A stretch of 64,000 nt of DNA from Schaalia dentiphila ATCC 17982 (GTDB lineage Bacteria > Actinomycetota > Actinomycetes > Actinomycetales > Actinomycetaceae), in the NCBI RefSeq assembly GCF_000154225.1, contig NZ_DS264586.1:526527-590526 (forward strand), written 5' to 3'. The position numbers were made by a program, and so were the translations under genes. The notes below the pieces were generated by a model. The model saw nothing but the letters and a program-made list of their open reading frames with translations, ran no database searches and was not told the origin of the DNA. How positions within the stretch are numbered: the stretch's first letter is position 1; each line of letters begins with the position of its first letter. Shown here piece after piece: positions 38,327-48,025 of this stretch.

Positions 38327-39934
38327 CTATTCCCCGTCCTCAGGGGAGATTTCCTCGAGGCCGACGAGGAAGCCGTCCTCGTCGATGACGTTGCCGCCCA
38401 CCAGGGTCGCGATCATGCCGGCGGCCTTCTCCACGTCCTGGGTCGAGCGCAGGCGCTCGAGGCGAGCGGTGCGGCTCATCGCGCCAACGCCGGGCGTCGG
38501 CGCGGAGGTGGGCAGCCAGCGGACCTGGTATTCGATGATGGCTCCGGCCGTCCACGGCTCCCAGCGCAAGACGCGCGGCGGCGTGGGCACGGCGTGGACC
38601 TCGATCATCATGTCCGAGCGGTGGCCGATCGGACTCATGAGGGCGTAGCCGTCGACGACCTGCGGCTTGTCGCGCTGTGCCTCGTGCTCCTCGCGGGCCT
38701 TGGCGATCTTGGAGGCGATGTCCTTGCGCACCGGGCCCAGCTCGGCCTTCAGCTTCTCGATCTGGGCGATCTGCGCGGGGGTCAGCGGGACGGGCTTGGG
38801 GGCCTCGGGCGTGATGTCGCGCGCGTCCTTCATCTGCTCGAAACCGGCGCGCTCACGCATCGCGGAGAGCAGATCCTCGGGGTTGATCCAGCGCGGCGAG
38901 TACACCGTCAGGTTCACTGCCGAGTCGGCGTCGGGGACCATGACGTAGCCGCTGCCCGCGATGCGCAGTCCGCCCGCGAGGCGGCGGGCCATGCGGCGCA
39001 GCGCCTCGAGCACGCGGTACTCCAGGCCCGTGGGCAGGCCGTCGGGGAACGCCTTGTCCCACTCGCCCATGACGCCGTTGTTTTGCTGGCGGGCGGGCGC
39101 CTGCGGGCAGCGCAGGACCCACGCGTTGGACAGCGAGGCCGGGGTGCCCAGCGCCGCGCGCGTCGGCTGGTCGAGGGTCCACGGGCCTTCCAGCTCGGCG
39201 TCGGAGGAGAGGCGCAGGCGTCCCGGGGCGATCCATCCGGCCTCGTCCCACATGGAAATCGCGAGGGCCTCGAGCTCGGCTGGATCAACCGCGTCGGAGA
39301 CGAGGAACAGGTGATGCTCGCGCGCAACGTCCAAGTCGAGGACGCCGGCGGGTTCGCTCACCTCGATGGCGGCGGCGATCGGGATGGTGGCCTCAGCGCT
39401 CGTGACTTCACCGTCGGCCGCGATCTGGAAGGCAGCGTCCGTCGAGGTCATCGTCGTCAAGCCGACGTTCGTCTGGGTGAGCGGGCTGTCCGTCACGCTC
39501 ATCGGCGTCGGGTCCGCGAACGAATGGGAGGCCGAGGCCATGCGCTCTTTGAGGGAACGCCTCACCGGCGCGGCTTGAGGGGCCTCGTCCCTGTTGGTGA
39601 CCTGCTCGCGCGGCGTCATACCGGGCAGTGCAACGCCCTGAATGACGCCCGTGCGCGTCTGACTGGGAGCCACCGGGGGGATGCCGGCCTCGGCCTCGTG
39701 ACCGGCGCTTCGCTGCGGCGCGATCTGCACCTGAGGAACACCCATGACGGGCGTCGGTTCGGGCGGCTCCGGCGGGGGCGGTGCCTGCAGGTCAGCCGGC
39801 TCGGGAGCGGGAGGCTCCGGCAGGTCGGCGGAATCCGGTGCTGGCGGATAGCTCGCCTCGCGGGCCGCACGCTCGGCACGCTCGGCGCGCATGCGTTCAA
39901 GCCGGGAGGGCGGTGGAGGAGGAAGAGCCGACAT
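38327..39934 (-). CDS. Unrecognised proline-rich actinobacterial protein
   Basis: The 535-aa product begins with a Pro/Glu/Ala-rich disordered third (1-180) and continues into a mixed alpha/beta region containing GYVMVPDADSAVNLTVYSPRWINPEDL. There is no signal peptide or membrane helix. A predicted coiled-coil stretch lies near residues 385-420 (QIEKLKAELGPVRKDIASKI). I do not recognise the family. It lies just downstream of dcd on the same strand, so the two may be co-transcribed. The C-terminus is acidic. Confidence 0.65.
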   Translation of the reverse strand: MSALPPPPPSRLERMRAERAERAAREASYPPAPDSADLPEPPAPEPADLQAPPPPEPPEPTPVMGVPQVQIAPQRSAGHEAEAGIPPVAPSQTRTGVIQGVALPGMTPREQVTNRDEAPQAAPVRRSLKERMASASHSFADPTPMSVTDSPLTQTNVGLTTMTSTDAAFQIAADGEVTSAEATIPIAAAIEVSEPAGVLDLDVAREHHLFLVSDAVDPAELEALAISMWDEAGWIAPGRLRLSSDAELEGPWTLDQPTRAALGTPASLSNAWVLRCPQAPARQQNNGVMGEWDKAFPDGLPTGLEYRVLEALRRMARRLAGGLRIAGSGYVMVPDADSAVNLTVYSPRWINPEDLLSAMRERAGFEQMKDARDITPEAPKPVPLTPAQIAQIEKLKAELGPVRKDIASKIAKAREEHEAQRDKPQVVDGYALMSPIGHRSDMMIEVHAVPTPPRVLRWEPWTAGAIIEYQVRWLPTSAPTPGVGAMSRTARLERLRSTQDVEKAAGMIATLVGGNVIDEDGFLVGLEEISPEDGE

Positions 39935-39940
39935 CGGGTA

Positions 39941-40522
39941 TCACCGTTCGATGCGGGTGCGCGTAAAGCGCTCGTGGGTGCGCGAGGGAGTCGGCCCGCG
40001 CTGGCCCTGGTAATGAGAGCCGAGGCCGCTGGAACCGTAGGGGTGCTCAGCTGGGGAGGACAGGTCGAAGAAGCACAGCTGCCCGATCTTCATGCCGGGG
40101 TAGAGCAGGATCGGCATCGTCGCCGTGTTCGACAGCTCCAGAGTCACGTGGCCCGAGAAGCCGGGGTCAATGAAGCCCGCCGTCGAGTGGGTGAGCAGGC
40201 CGAGGCGGCCCAAGGAGGACTTGCCCTCGAGGCGCGCGGCAATGTCGTTGCCGAGGGTCACCAGCTCGTAGGTGGCGCCCAGGACGAACTCGCCGGGGTG
40301 CAGCACGAAGGGCTGATCGGGGCCCACGTCGACCTGGTGGGTGAGGTCCGACTGGTCCGCCGCCGGGTCGATCACCGGGTAGCGGTGGTTATCGAAGAGT
40401 CGGAACAGGCGATCCAGGCGCACGTCGATACTGGCCGGCTGGACCAGGTCCCGGTCGAGCGGGTCGAGCTGGATACGTCCAGAATCCAGAGAGGCCTTGA
40501 TGTCGCGGTCACTGAGCAGCAT
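39941..40522 (-). CDS. dcd: dCTP deaminase
   Basis: The 193-aa enzyme deaminates dCTP to dUTP (and, in bifunctional actinobacterial forms, on to dUMP). The family motifs are intact: [17 protein letters not shown] at the start, [20 protein letters not shown] in the active site and a [11 protein letters not shown] strand. The catalytic Glu lies after the serine-rich loop. ATG 40522 has GACAAT exactly 6 nt upstream, so it is probably leaderless. The next gene follows after 6 bp. Confidence 0.95.
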   Translation of the reverse strand: MLLSDRDIKASLDSGRIQLDPLDRDLVQPASIDVRLDRLFRLFDNHRYPVIDPAADQSDLTHQVDVGPDQPFVLHPGEFVLGATYELVTLGNDIAARLEGKSSLGRLGLLTHSTAGFIDPGFSGHVTLELSNTATMPILLYPGMKIGQLCFFDLSSPAEHPYGSSGLGSHYQGQRGPTPSRTHERFTRTRIER

Positions 40523-40568
40523 GACTCGATTGTCGCATACTCGGCGCCGCGACAACAGCCTCAGGGGA

Positions 40569-41150
40569 TCACTGCAGGGGCTGGCCCTGAGCGTCGTATG
40601 CGTACGAGCCCGAGCGAGCGATGATCATGATGAACTCAATGAACGCCCAGATGGCGGCGATAGGCGCACCAATCATGGTGATCGTCAGAATCAGCTGAAT
40701 GATGCCCTTGGTGGTGTAACCAAGATAGAAGTTGTGGATACCCAGGGCACCCAGGAAGAGCGCCAGGAGCAGAGCGACGATCCACTGCTTGGGGGCGGTG
40801 CCGAAGACAGGCTGACCGTAAGCAGGCTGCGCGTAAGCCTGCTGACCGTAGGCCTGCTGACCGTAGGCCTGCTGGCCTGCAGCGTAGGCGGCCTGCTCGT
40901 AGCCGGGCTGACCGTAGGCATCCGCACCGTAAGCGCCCTGCGCGTTCGCGTCGGGGCCGGGGACGCCGTAGCCCTGCTCCGGCTGGGCGTAGGGGCTGGC
41001 CGCGGGGGCGTCATACGCAGTGCCGTAGGTCGTCGAGCCGGGCGTCGCCGTGGCCTCGTCGTAGACGGGGGCCGAGGCCTGGGGGAAGGCCGGGACCTCG
41101 GGGGCGTCCTCGGGCTGGAAGGGGGTGGCCTGCGGATCGGGCGTCGTCAT
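40569..41150 (-). CDS. TM2-domain membrane protein with Tyr/Gly/Gln-rich repeats
   Basis: The 193-aa product has a long disordered N-terminal half with repeated AYGQQ and AYAQP units. The TM2 domain follows: [20 protein letters not shown], the [10 protein letters not shown] loop and a second helix. The DRF-like turn of TM2 proteins is NFYLG here. Such proteins have no firm function in bacteria. AAAGG precedes ATG 41150. The next gene upstream (41369-41683) is a second TM2 protein. Confidence 0.85.
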   Translation of the reverse strand: MTTPDPQATPFQPEDAPEVPAFPQASAPVYDEATATPGSTTYGTAYDAPAASPYAQPEQGYGVPGPDANAQGAYGADAYGQPGYEQAAYAAGQQAYGQQAYGQQAYAQPAYGQPVFGTAPKQWIVALLLALFLGALGIHNFYLGYTTKGIIQLILTITMIGAPIAAIWAFIEFIMIIARSGSYAYDAQGQPLQ

Positions 41151-41288
41151 GGGAAAGCCTTTCGATAATAGACGTGGGGGCCGAAATGGCCGTACCGGTA
41201 CAGGGTAGCGTGGGGTCGGCACTTGGCGATACCCAGTCCATCCCCGATACCCCCCTGATCAATCCCGGAGAACACCACCCGGTCGGAG

Positions 41289-41326
41289 AAAAGGCGCGGG
41301 GCCCGGCGCAATGCCGGGCCCCGCGC
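41289..41326 (-). terminator. Terminator between the two TM2 genes
   Basis: A perfect 14-bp stem, GCGCGGGGCCCGGC with its complement, around a five-base loop, followed on the minus strand by CTTTT. Confidence 0.88.
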
Positions 41327-41368
41327 TCGAGGTTACTCACGCGCACCCACTGTGCGCATGAACACAGC

Positions 41369-41683
41369 TCAGACGGTAGGAACGCCGCTGGCGTCCTTCT
41401 CGTAGATCCACTTGCCCATGAAGGTCAGGACGGCCATGGCGAGCAGAGCGACCCACCACACGTAGTTGAGCAGGCCGATAAGGGTCGAGATGAAGCCGAG
41501 ATCCAGGAAGCCCAGCACGGTGAACGCGATGGAGATGACGAGCTTGTAGATGCCGTACTGGGTGTAGCCGAGGAAGAACTCACCGGCGCCGAGGGCGCCG
41601 AGGAACAGGTTGAGCAGGCCGGCGACGACACGGGACTTGCCCTGCGCAGGCTGATTGAAGACGGGCTGCTGAGGAGCGGACAT
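41369..41683 (-). CDS. TM2-domain membrane protein
   Basis: The 104-aa protein has a short polar head and two or three membrane helices with the TM2 pattern LLNLFLGALGAGEFFLGYTQYG. ATG 41683 follows a strong AGGAGG. It is related to the TM2 protein at 40569-41150 but lacks its repeat region; a terminator separates the two. Function unknown. Confidence 0.85.
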   Translation of the reverse strand: MSAPQQPVFNQPAQGKSRVVAGLLNLFLGALGAGEFFLGYTQYGIYKLVISIAFTVLGFLDLGFISTLIGLLNYVWWVALLAMAVLTFMGKWIYEKDASGVPTV

Positions 41684-41849
41684 AGTGCCTCCTATGTGTT
41701 GATGGGAGCCCATAAGGGCATTTTTGAAAACACGGTAAGATTAGCGGAACCTTCTGATTTTGTACAATACCCATCCGTTATTATGGAGCAGATCACAGCA
41801 TAGTTCCTTTCGTTCATCACGATGAAGTTTTGTTCCATAGACTGACTGA

Positions 41850-42773
41850 GTGTTCATCAATCCATCGGCGGAGGCCACACGAGCACTCCACTGCGACCTG
41901 CCCCATTGGTTCGCGACGCACAAGCGCGACCTACCAATGCGCGCAGCCGACGTCTCTGACTGGGGGACCCTCGTCTTTGAGATCATGAGCCAGCAGACGC
42001 CCATCGCGCGCGTCCAGCCGATCTGGCTCGAATGGATGGAACGCTGGCCCACGCCGGCGGACGTGGCGGCCGCTTCCTCCGCCGACATCATCGTTGCCTG
42101 GGCAAACCTCGGATACCCTTCCCGCGCCCTGCGTGTCAAGGCCTGCGCGGCCGCGATCGTCGAGAAGCACGACGGAGAGGTCCCCCTCTCCCTCAAAGAG
42201 CTGACGCTCCTGCCGGGCGTCGGTACCTACACCGCATCCGCGCTGCTCGCGTTCCGCCACGGAATCCGCGTGCCGGTCCTAGACACGAACGTGCGTCGCG
42301 TGCTGGTCAGATTTCTGGACGGCCGGGAGTTTCCTCCCCACACCACCCCCTCGAAAGCGGAAACGATGCGGGCCGACGCAATTTTGCCCGAAGACGGGCA
42401 CCACGCGGCCGAGGTCAGTTTGTCTCTCATGGAATTCGGGGCCTTGGTCTGCACGCAGCTCAACCCTTCCTGCGACGAGTGCACGATCCACGACAACTGC
42501 GCGTGGGCCGCCGCCGGATTCCCCAAGGACGAGAAGCGTCCCACGCCCCAGCCCTACGCGGGTACCGACCGCCAGGCGCGCGGACGCATCATGAAGGCAC
42601 TGCGCACCGCCCACTTCGAGGGCACCGACGGCCTCACCAAACGCAAAGTCCTCGACGCCGCCCGCATCGATGGGGGCGACCGCTACCAGCCCACCCGCGT
42701 CTATCGGGCGCTCCTGAAGGACGGCATGATCGTCTACAACGAGGACACCAAGCGGGTCTCGCTCCCCCGCTAA
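41850..42773 (+). CDS. mutY: A/G-specific adenine glycosylase (MutY)
   Basis: MutY removes adenine mispaired with 8-oxoguanine. The 307-aa product has the helix-hairpin-helix LPGVGTYTASALLAF with the catalytic Asp in VLDTNVRRV, the Glu in FEIMSQQTP and the C-terminal Fe-S cluster C-X6-C-X2-C-X5-C (CTQLNPSCDECTIHDNC). It is slightly short; the C-terminal MutT-like domain is reduced to a winged-helix-like tail of about 65 residues. GTG 41850 has no Shine-Dalgarno. Confidence 0.92.
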   Translation: MFINPSAEATRALHCDLPHWFATHKRDLPMRAADVSDWGTLVFEIMSQQTPIARVQPIWLEWMERWPTPADVAAASSADIIVAWANLGYPSRALRVKACAAAIVEKHDGEVPLSLKELTLLPGVGTYTASALLAFRHGIRVPVLDTNVRRVLVRFLDGREFPPHTTPSKAETMRADAILPEDGHHAAEVSLSLMEFGALVCTQLNPSCDECTIHDNCAWAAAGFPKDEKRPTPQPYAGTDRQARGRIMKALRTAHFEGTDGLTKRKVLDAARIDGGDRYQPTRVYRALLKDGMIVYNEDTKRVSLPR

Positions 42774-42782
42774 CACTCATAG

Positions 42783-42844
42783 GACGAGGCCGGGGCACCC
42801 CATGCCCGCCGCGCGCGGACCCGGGAGGCACCCACGGCCTCGTC
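42783..42844. repeat. Paired GACGAGGCCGGGG inverted repeat
   Basis: GACGAGGCCGGGG (42783-42795) faces CCCACGGCCTCGTC (42831-42844), complementary except for one base, between the convergent mutY and ABC permease. It may act as a terminator for both. Confidence 0.75.
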
Positions 42845-42850
42845 AGTGAA

Positions 42851-44182
42851 TCAGTAGCGGATCGCGTCGATCGGCTTGATGCGCACGGCCGCGAGTGCCG
42901 GGATGATGCCGCACAGGGCGCCAATGCTCGTGGAGATGGCGACGCCGGCGATGGCGGCACCGGCGGGGAAGGCCGGGGTGTCGCTCAGGGTGATGTTGAG
43001 CGCCTCCAGGGGCAGGAATCGGACGACGACGACCGCGATGCCCACACCGATGACGCCAGCGACGAAGGTTGCGACGACCGACTCCATGAAGACGGCGAAG
43101 AAGACACGCGCCGCGGAGGCACCGACGGCGCGGCGGATGCCGATCTCGCGCACGCGCTGGCGCACGGTCACGATCGCGACGTTGAGCAGGCCCAGGGCAC
43201 CCAGGAACACAATGATGCCGCCGATCACCATGATGACGTTGGAGATCGTGCCGAGCTGCTCCTCGCCAATATCCTCGTGCTCGCCACCCGAGACGGACAC
43301 CCGCCAGCCCTCACCGAGGATGGAGGCCAGTGCACGCGGCAGGTTCTCACGGGCCTGGTCGGCGTTCTCGGTGCCCACCCACGCGATCATGGCCTGGGAG
43401 GTCATCTGTGGGAAGGACACGCGCGCCGCGTCGTAGTGCGCGAACACGGTCGGCATGTCGTAGGAGCTCTTCGACTTGGTGACGCCGACGACGCGCATCG
43501 CCGTGCCCTCGCTCGTGTGCAGGACGATCGGCACCTGGTCGATGGGGGCGCGCCCCAGCTGATCCCAGAGGGACTGCGAGATGACGACGGGAATCAGGCG
43601 CTGGTCGGCATCACTGCTCTCGACCCAGCGTCCCGCGAGCATGCGGGTGCGGTAGATGACCGCATAGGAGGGGTCCACGCCCTGGAACGCGACGCCGTCA
43701 ACCATGTCGGCGATCTTCGTCAGGGGGTATCCGCGGAATTGTCCGCTGGAGCGGGCCTGTCGCGTTTCGACGATATCCCCGCCGCCGCTGGAAAAGCGCG
43801 ACCAGTAGTGAATGTCCGTGCGCTCGGCCAGGGTCCCCATGGCCTCACCGATCGTGTCCTTCTCGTCGGGGCGCTTCGCCGTCTGCGCGGCGGTGGCCGC
43901 GGCGGGATCGGACGCCTCCTGGTAGGGCCCGCCAGTCGCCGGTCCTTCCGAGGCGTTCGAGGAGCTTTCGGGGGTTAGGCGCAGGGTAACGGAGCGACCC
44001 TCGTACAGTTCCGCCAACTCGCGCGAGGACTGCAGGAGCAGGTCACCGAGCGCGATAACGATCGTCATGGCGGCCACAGCCGCGACCACACCCACGAGGG
44101 AGAGGACGACGCGCGCCTTCTGTACTTTGACCTCGCCCCAGGCCTCGATGAGAGCGCCCAGGATCTGACTGACAGCGTTCAC
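42851..44182 (-). CDS. MacB/FtsX-type ABC transporter permease
   Basis: The 443-aa protein has an N-terminal membrane helix, a large extracytoplasmic MacB-PCD domain (about 50-310) and three C-terminal helices with the FtsX motif VRQRVREIGIRRAVGASAARV. It works with the ATPase and adaptor encoded directly upstream as a tripartite exporter, probably of peptides or an antimicrobial. It overlaps the ATPase gene by 4 bp. Confidence 0.93.
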   Translation of the reverse strand: MNAVSQILGALIEAWGEVKVQKARVVLSLVGVVAAVAAMTIVIALGDLLLQSSRELAELYEGRSVTLRLTPESSSNASEGPATGGPYQEASDPAAATAAQTAKRPDEKDTIGEAMGTLAERTDIHYWSRFSSGGGDIVETRQARSSGQFRGYPLTKIADMVDGVAFQGVDPSYAVIYRTRMLAGRWVESSDADQRLIPVVISQSLWDQLGRAPIDQVPIVLHTSEGTAMRVVGVTKSKSSYDMPTVFAHYDAARVSFPQMTSQAMIAWVGTENADQARENLPRALASILGEGWRVSVSGGEHEDIGEEQLGTISNVIMVIGGIIVFLGALGLLNVAIVTVRQRVREIGIRRAVGASAARVFFAVFMESVVATFVAGVIGVGIAVVVVRFLPLEALNITLSDTPAFPAGAAIAGVAISTSIGALCGIIPALAAVRIKPIDAIRY

Positions 44183-44940
44183 TGCTCACCCTCCTGCCCA
44201 GCCACAGCCTCGTCACCCGAGTGCCCGGCCTCCGCGCGTTGGGTGAGCGCGGAGGGATCCTCGACCTCGTGCAGCGTGCCGTCGTAGAGCTCGTAGGCGC
44301 GCTGCGCCCGCGCTGCCACGGCCATGTCGTGCGTGATAACGATGAGGGCAGCGTTGGACTCGCGGGCGACCTCCTCGAGGAGGGCCATGACGACGCCGCC
44401 TGTGTCCGGGTCGAGGGCACCCGTCGGCTCGTCGGCGAGGATGACGCGCGGGCGGCGCACGAGGGCGCGCGCGATCGCGATGCGCTGCTGCTCGCCGCCA
44501 CTCATCTCTCCCGGGTAGGAGTCTGCGCGCTCACCCAGGCCCACGCGCTCGAGCATGTCGACGGCGATCGAACGCCGACGCAGCAGCTGCGGGCCGGGCG
44601 CGTACAGGAGGGGAACCTCGACGTTTTCGGCGGCCGTGCGCGCCGAAAAGATGTTGAACTGCTGGAACACGAAGCCGAAGTCTTCCCCGCGCATGCGCGC
44701 ACGACGCCCCTCGCCCAGGCGCGTCGTATCCACGCCGTCCAGCTCGTACGTGCCCGAAGTGGGGGCGTCCAGGAGACCGATGATGTTCAGCATCGTGGAC
44801 TTCCCCGTGCCCGAGCGGCCCACGATGGAGACGTGCTCCCCCTGCGCAACGTCCAGGTTGACGCCGCGTAGAATGTGCAGATCCTCCCCATCGGGCAGGG
44901 TCACCGTGCGGCTGACATCCCGCAGGCATACGAGACTCAT
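44179..44940 (-). CDS. ABC transporter ATP-binding protein, MacB/LolD type
   Basis: The 253-aa ATPase has Walker A GRSGTGKS, the Q-loop FVFQQFNIF, signature MSGGEQQR, Walker B VILADEP and the H-switch VITHD, all intact. It drives the permease encoded downstream. Start and stop overlap its neighbours by 4 bp each, so adaptor, ATPase and permease are one operon. Confidence 0.96.
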   Translation of the reverse strand: MSLVCLRDVSRTVTLPDGEDLHILRGVNLDVAQGEHVSIVGRSGTGKSTMLNIIGLLDAPTSGTYELDGVDTTRLGEGRRARMRGEDFGFVFQQFNIFSARTAAENVEVPLLYAPGPQLLRRRSIAVDMLERVGLGERADSYPGEMSGGEQQRIAIARALVRRPRVILADEPTGALDPDTGGVVMALLEEVARESNAALIVITHDMAVAARAQRAYELYDGTLHEVEDPSALTQRAEAGHSGDEAVAGQEGEQ

Positions 44941-46013
44941 GGCGTGCCCGCCGAGTCGCCCGATCCCCCGGCCATGCCGGAGTCCATGCCACCGTAGGGG
45001 CCGGTCTGGCCGTCCTGATTGTCCTTGTTCGAGGTCGGGGTGAACTCGAGGATCTCCTCGCCCTCCGTGAGGCCCTCCTTGACCTCGACCATCTTGCCGT
45101 CCGTGATGCCCAGGGTAACGGCACGCTTCTCGGGCTTGGTCGGGTCGGAGGTCGGCAGGTAGACGGAGCCGGACTGGTAGCGGCCCTCGACCGCGGAGAT
45201 CGGCACCGCGAGGACGCTCGTCGCCGATCCCGCCGTCATTTCAAGGGTCACCTGCAGGCCGGCGAACACCGTCTGGTCGGAGGGGATCGCGCAGCGGGCC
45301 TTCAGGTCCGTCGAGGACGAGGCGCCGTTGTCGGAGCCGGCGTTCGCCTTGGGGTCCTGGGCTTTGCCGGTCGGGCTCACCAACTTGACACCCGTGCACT
45401 CGAAGGGAGCAGGCCCGTTCTTAATGGTGACGGTCGCGGTCGACGGTGCGTCCTGCAGGCGGTACATCTGGTCCGCGCTGAGGGAGGCGACCGCAGAGAA
45501 GGTCGCGGGGGCGACGGTCGCAACCGTGTCGCCAATAGCGAACTGCTGGCCGACCAGCACGCCCGTCGAGACCGTGCCATCGCCGGGGGACACGATGGTT
45601 TCGTACTTGTAGGTCGGCTCGGAGGTCTCGACGCTCACGTTGCCTTCCTCGTCGGTGACCTGGCGGGTCTCGCCGGGGAACTCCTTGCGGATCTGGACGA
45701 TGGCGTCACCCTTGGCAATCTTGTCGCCGTCGTTGACGAATGTGCGCACGACGTTGCCGTCCAAGGTCGCGCGCGCCACTACCGGCTCGTCGGCCTGGAT
45801 CGTCCCCGTCACGCTCACTGTATTCGTGATGTCCGCGCGGCCAACCTCGATCGTCATCTGCCCGAAGTTACCGCCCGGGTCCATCCCGTCGCTGCCCTCA
45901 TCCTCTTGAACGGCGGGGAAGAAGGCGAACTTCACCAAAGCCACCGCGATGACTACCCAGGCAAGGACCTTGACAATATCGAGCACCTGGGCGGTGCGGG
46001 TCTTGTGTGCCAC
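44937..46013 (-). CDS. Periplasmic-adaptor-like subunit (HlyD/MacA family)
   Basis: The 358-aa product has one N-terminal signal-anchor helix and a lipoyl/barrel-sandwich region (VSVTGTIQADEPVVARATLDG) with a YETIVSPGDGTVSTGVL return strand. A beta-barrel and a Gly/Met-rich tail follow. GTG 46013 is chosen because GGAG precedes it; an in-frame ATG 46067 has none. In Gram-positives such adaptors link the ABC permease to the cell wall side. First gene of the exporter operon. Confidence 0.9.
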   Translation of the reverse strand: MAHKTRTAQVLDIVKVLAWVVIAVALVKFAFFPAVQEDEGSDGMDPGGNFGQMTIEVGRADITNTVSVTGTIQADEPVVARATLDGNVVRTFVNDGDKIAKGDAIVQIRKEFPGETRQVTDEEGNVSVETSEPTYKYETIVSPGDGTVSTGVLVGQQFAIGDTVATVAPATFSAVASLSADQMYRLQDAPSTATVTIKNGPAPFECTGVKLVSPTGKAQDPKANAGSDNGASSSTDLKARCAIPSDQTVFAGLQVTLEMTAGSATSVLAVPISAVEGRYQSGSVYLPTSDPTKPEKRAVTLGITDGKMVEVKEGLTEGEEILEFTPTSNKDNQDGQTGPYGGMDSGMAGGSGDSAGTP

Positions 46014-46176
46014 GTGCGTCTCCTTCGATGAACGGCGTTGCCCAATTGTAAGGTGCGCCTCATTCACGCAGCAACGCTATCCCCGTCTTTTCAGGGATTT
46101 CTCAGGGACCGTCCCGCCGGCTGGGCGTCCCACATCCTCGCCCCTACGATGGGTGATGAACCGACGAAAGGCAGCC

Positions 46177-46797
46177 ATGATCCGCCGCGCCACCCCCGCA
46201 GACGCCGAGGCGCTCTCCACCCTCTCGCGCACCTGCTTCACGCAGACCTTCGGGCACCTCTACGATCCCGGTGACCTGGAGGCCTTCCTCGACGAGGCCT
46301 ACGCTCCCGACGTCCTGCGCGGCGAACTCGCGGACCCGGAACGGGCAACATGGCTCCTCTTCGAGGACGTGGCCTGCGAGGCCGAGGCAGCGTCCGGGAC
46401 GCCCTCCCCCGACGACCACCCGCGCGCGCCAGAACCGGGTGACGAGGCCCCGGCCTCGTCGACATCCCAGGCCCCAATCGGTTACGTGACCGCATGCCCC
46501 GCGCACCTGCCCCACCCCGACGTCGCACCCGACGATGGGGAAATCCAGCGCCTCTACATCCTGCAGGGCCACCAAGGTGGCGGCCGCGGGACCGCTCTGC
46601 TCACTACGGCGCTCGACTGGCTCGAGCGCGACGGACCCCGCACCCTGTGGATCGGCGTCTGGAGCGAAAACTACGGGGCGCAACGCTTCTACGCGCGCCA
46701 CGGCTTCGAAATCGTCGGCGACTACTCGTTCATGGTGGGCGACCACGCCGACTACGAACTCATCACCCGCCGGTCGGCGCGGCTGCCGAGCGAGTGA
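46177..46797 (+). CDS. GNAT-family N-acetyltransferase
   Basis: The 206-aa protein begins MIRRATPADAEALSTLSRTCF, the classic GNAT start, and has the acetyl-CoA loop LQGHQGGGRGTALL with the C-terminal NYGAQRFYARHGFEIVG. ATG 46177 follows AAAGG; ATG 46156, which has TACGAT a few bases before it, is an alternative leaderless start. An insertion in the middle (about residues 70-100) contains the perfect 20-bp palindrome at 46441-46460 made of two half-copies of the dispersed repeat. Substrate unknown. Confidence 0.9.
   Translation: MIRRATPADAEALSTLSRTCFTQTFGHLYDPGDLEAFLDEAYAPDVLRGELADPERATWLLFEDVACEAEAASGTPSPDDHPRAPEPGDEAPASSTSQAPIGYVTACPAHLPHPDVAPDDGEIQRLYILQGHQGGGRGTALLTTALDWLERDGPRTLWIGVWSENYGAQRFYARHGFEIVGDYSFMVGDHADYELITRRSARLPSE
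46441..46460. repeat. 20-bp palindrome from the dispersed repeat, inside the GNAT gene
   Basis: GACGAGGCCCCGGCCTCGTC is a perfect palindrome. Its right part is the only exact minus-strand copy of GACGAGGCCGGGGC seen in the window (46447-46460). Confidence 0.85.
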
Positions 46798-46814
46798 CCC
46801 GCCACCACATACGA

Positions 46815-46845
46815 AAGGCCCCGAGGCAACGCGCCTCGGGGCCTT
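46815..46845. terminator. Bidirectional terminator between GNAT and thioredoxin
   Basis: AAGGCCCCGAGGC and GCCTCGGGGCCTT form a perfect 13-bp stem with a five-base loop; TTTC (minus) and TTGT (plus) follow. Confidence 0.88.
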
Positions 46846-46857
46846 GTCACGAGCTCA

Positions 46858-47235
46858 TCACTCGGCAGATTCCTTCGCCTCCATCTCGGCGATCTGCTTG
46901 CGCACCTCATCCATGTCGAGGTTCTGGACCTGAGAGATCAGATCCTCGAGAGCGGACAGCGGCAGCGCACCGGACTGACGGAACACGACGATGCCGTCGC
47001 GGAAGACCATGAGGGTCGGGATCGAGGTGATCTGAGCGGCCATCGCCAGCTGCTGCTGGTCGTCCGTGTCGATCTTGCCGAACACGATGTCCGGGTACTT
47101 CTCGGAGGCCTCTTCAAAGATGGGGCCGAACTGACGGCACGGGCCGCACCAGGTCGCCCAGAAATCCACCAGGACGATTCCGCCGGCGGACACGGTCTGC
47201 TCGAAGTTCTCCTGCGTGAGGGTAACGGTAGCCAT
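46858..47235 (-). CDS. trxA: Thioredoxin
   Basis: The 125-aa protein has the catalytic WCGPC in VDFWATWCGPCRQFGP, the cis-proline loop ITSIPTLMVF and the usual fold. A C-terminal helical extension of about 20 residues is not in E. coli TrxA. It reduces disulfides, including those of MsrB. AGGAG precedes ATG 47235; the gene is monocistronic. Confidence 0.95.
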   Translation of the reverse strand: MATVTLTQENFEQTVSAGGIVLVDFWATWCGPCRQFGPIFEEASEKYPDIVFGKIDTDDQQQLAMAAQITSIPTLMVFRDGIVVFRQSGALPLSALEDLISQVQNLDMDEVRKQIAEMEAKESAE

Positions 47236-47330
47236 GTTTCTCCTATTATCGCCGGCTCATCCGACGGTCGTTGGGGCGGGCCCGTGGGGCCTCGCGTGAA
47301 CTGTCTTATTCAACGGGCACGATGCGCCCT

Positions 47331-47969
47331 CTATTCCCCCGAAGCGACAGAGGAAGCGGTGACCTGGCGCACATTCTCCTCTGAAGCGCCCAAGCCTCGC
47401 AAGATGAAGGTCTCCACCAGGGCGAGCGCCGACTCCCGATGCTCTGGATTCTTGGGGAGGCGCTGGCCCTGCAGGGTTGCGTGGATCAAGTGAACCGCGC
47501 CGAGGGTATTCTGCTCGGCGATCAGCCCGCGTTCCATGGCCTCGTCAAGGATGCCAATCAGGACCTCACCCACAAGGCCCGCATGATCATGCAGATGCGA
47601 GGCACCCTGGCCGGACATCTGGCGGCGCAGGCCCATGCCGGCCTTCACGTGGTAGCGGCCAATCATCTGCAGGTGGGAGCGAATATAGATGCGCAGGCGC
47701 ATGAGCGGGTCCGGCTCGGCTTCAAGGCGCTGCGTCAGGACACGCGCAAACTCGCTGGTCACCTCGCGCATGTAGGCGAGCAGAAGCACCTCTTTGTCCG
47801 CGAAGTGGTTGTAGACCGCCGTGCGTCCGACCCCCGCGCGTTCGGCGATCTGACTCATGGTGATCGACTCGAAGGACTGCTCCCCCATCAGCGACCCCAG
47901 CGCCTCAAACAGGCGCGCACGGGTCAGCTCGCGATGAGAGGCGAGGGACTCCCCAATGATCTTCGGCAT
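47331..47969 (-). CDS. TetR-family transcriptional regulator
   Basis: The 212-aa protein has an N-terminal TetR HTH: FESITMSQIAERAGVGRTAVYNHFADKEVLL (residues about 33-64). The ligand-binding half is helical with no known effector. ATG 47969 has CAGAAT exactly 6 nt upstream (leaderless type). No transporter or enzyme gene is divergently adjacent, so its target cannot be guessed. Confidence 0.92.
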   Translation of the reverse strand: MPKIIGESLASHRELTRARLFEALGSLMGEQSFESITMSQIAERAGVGRTAVYNHFADKEVLLLAYMREVTSEFARVLTQRLEAEPDPLMRLRIYIRSHLQMIGRYHVKAGMGLRRQMSGQGASHLHDHAGLVGEVLIGILDEAMERGLIAEQNTLGAVHLIHATLQGQRLPKNPEHRESALALVETFILRGLGASEENVRQVTASSVASGE

Positions 47970-48025
47970 GCGCTTATTCTGACATCTTGCCCCTATGTGT
48001 CGTCAAATGGGGCAGTGTTCAGACG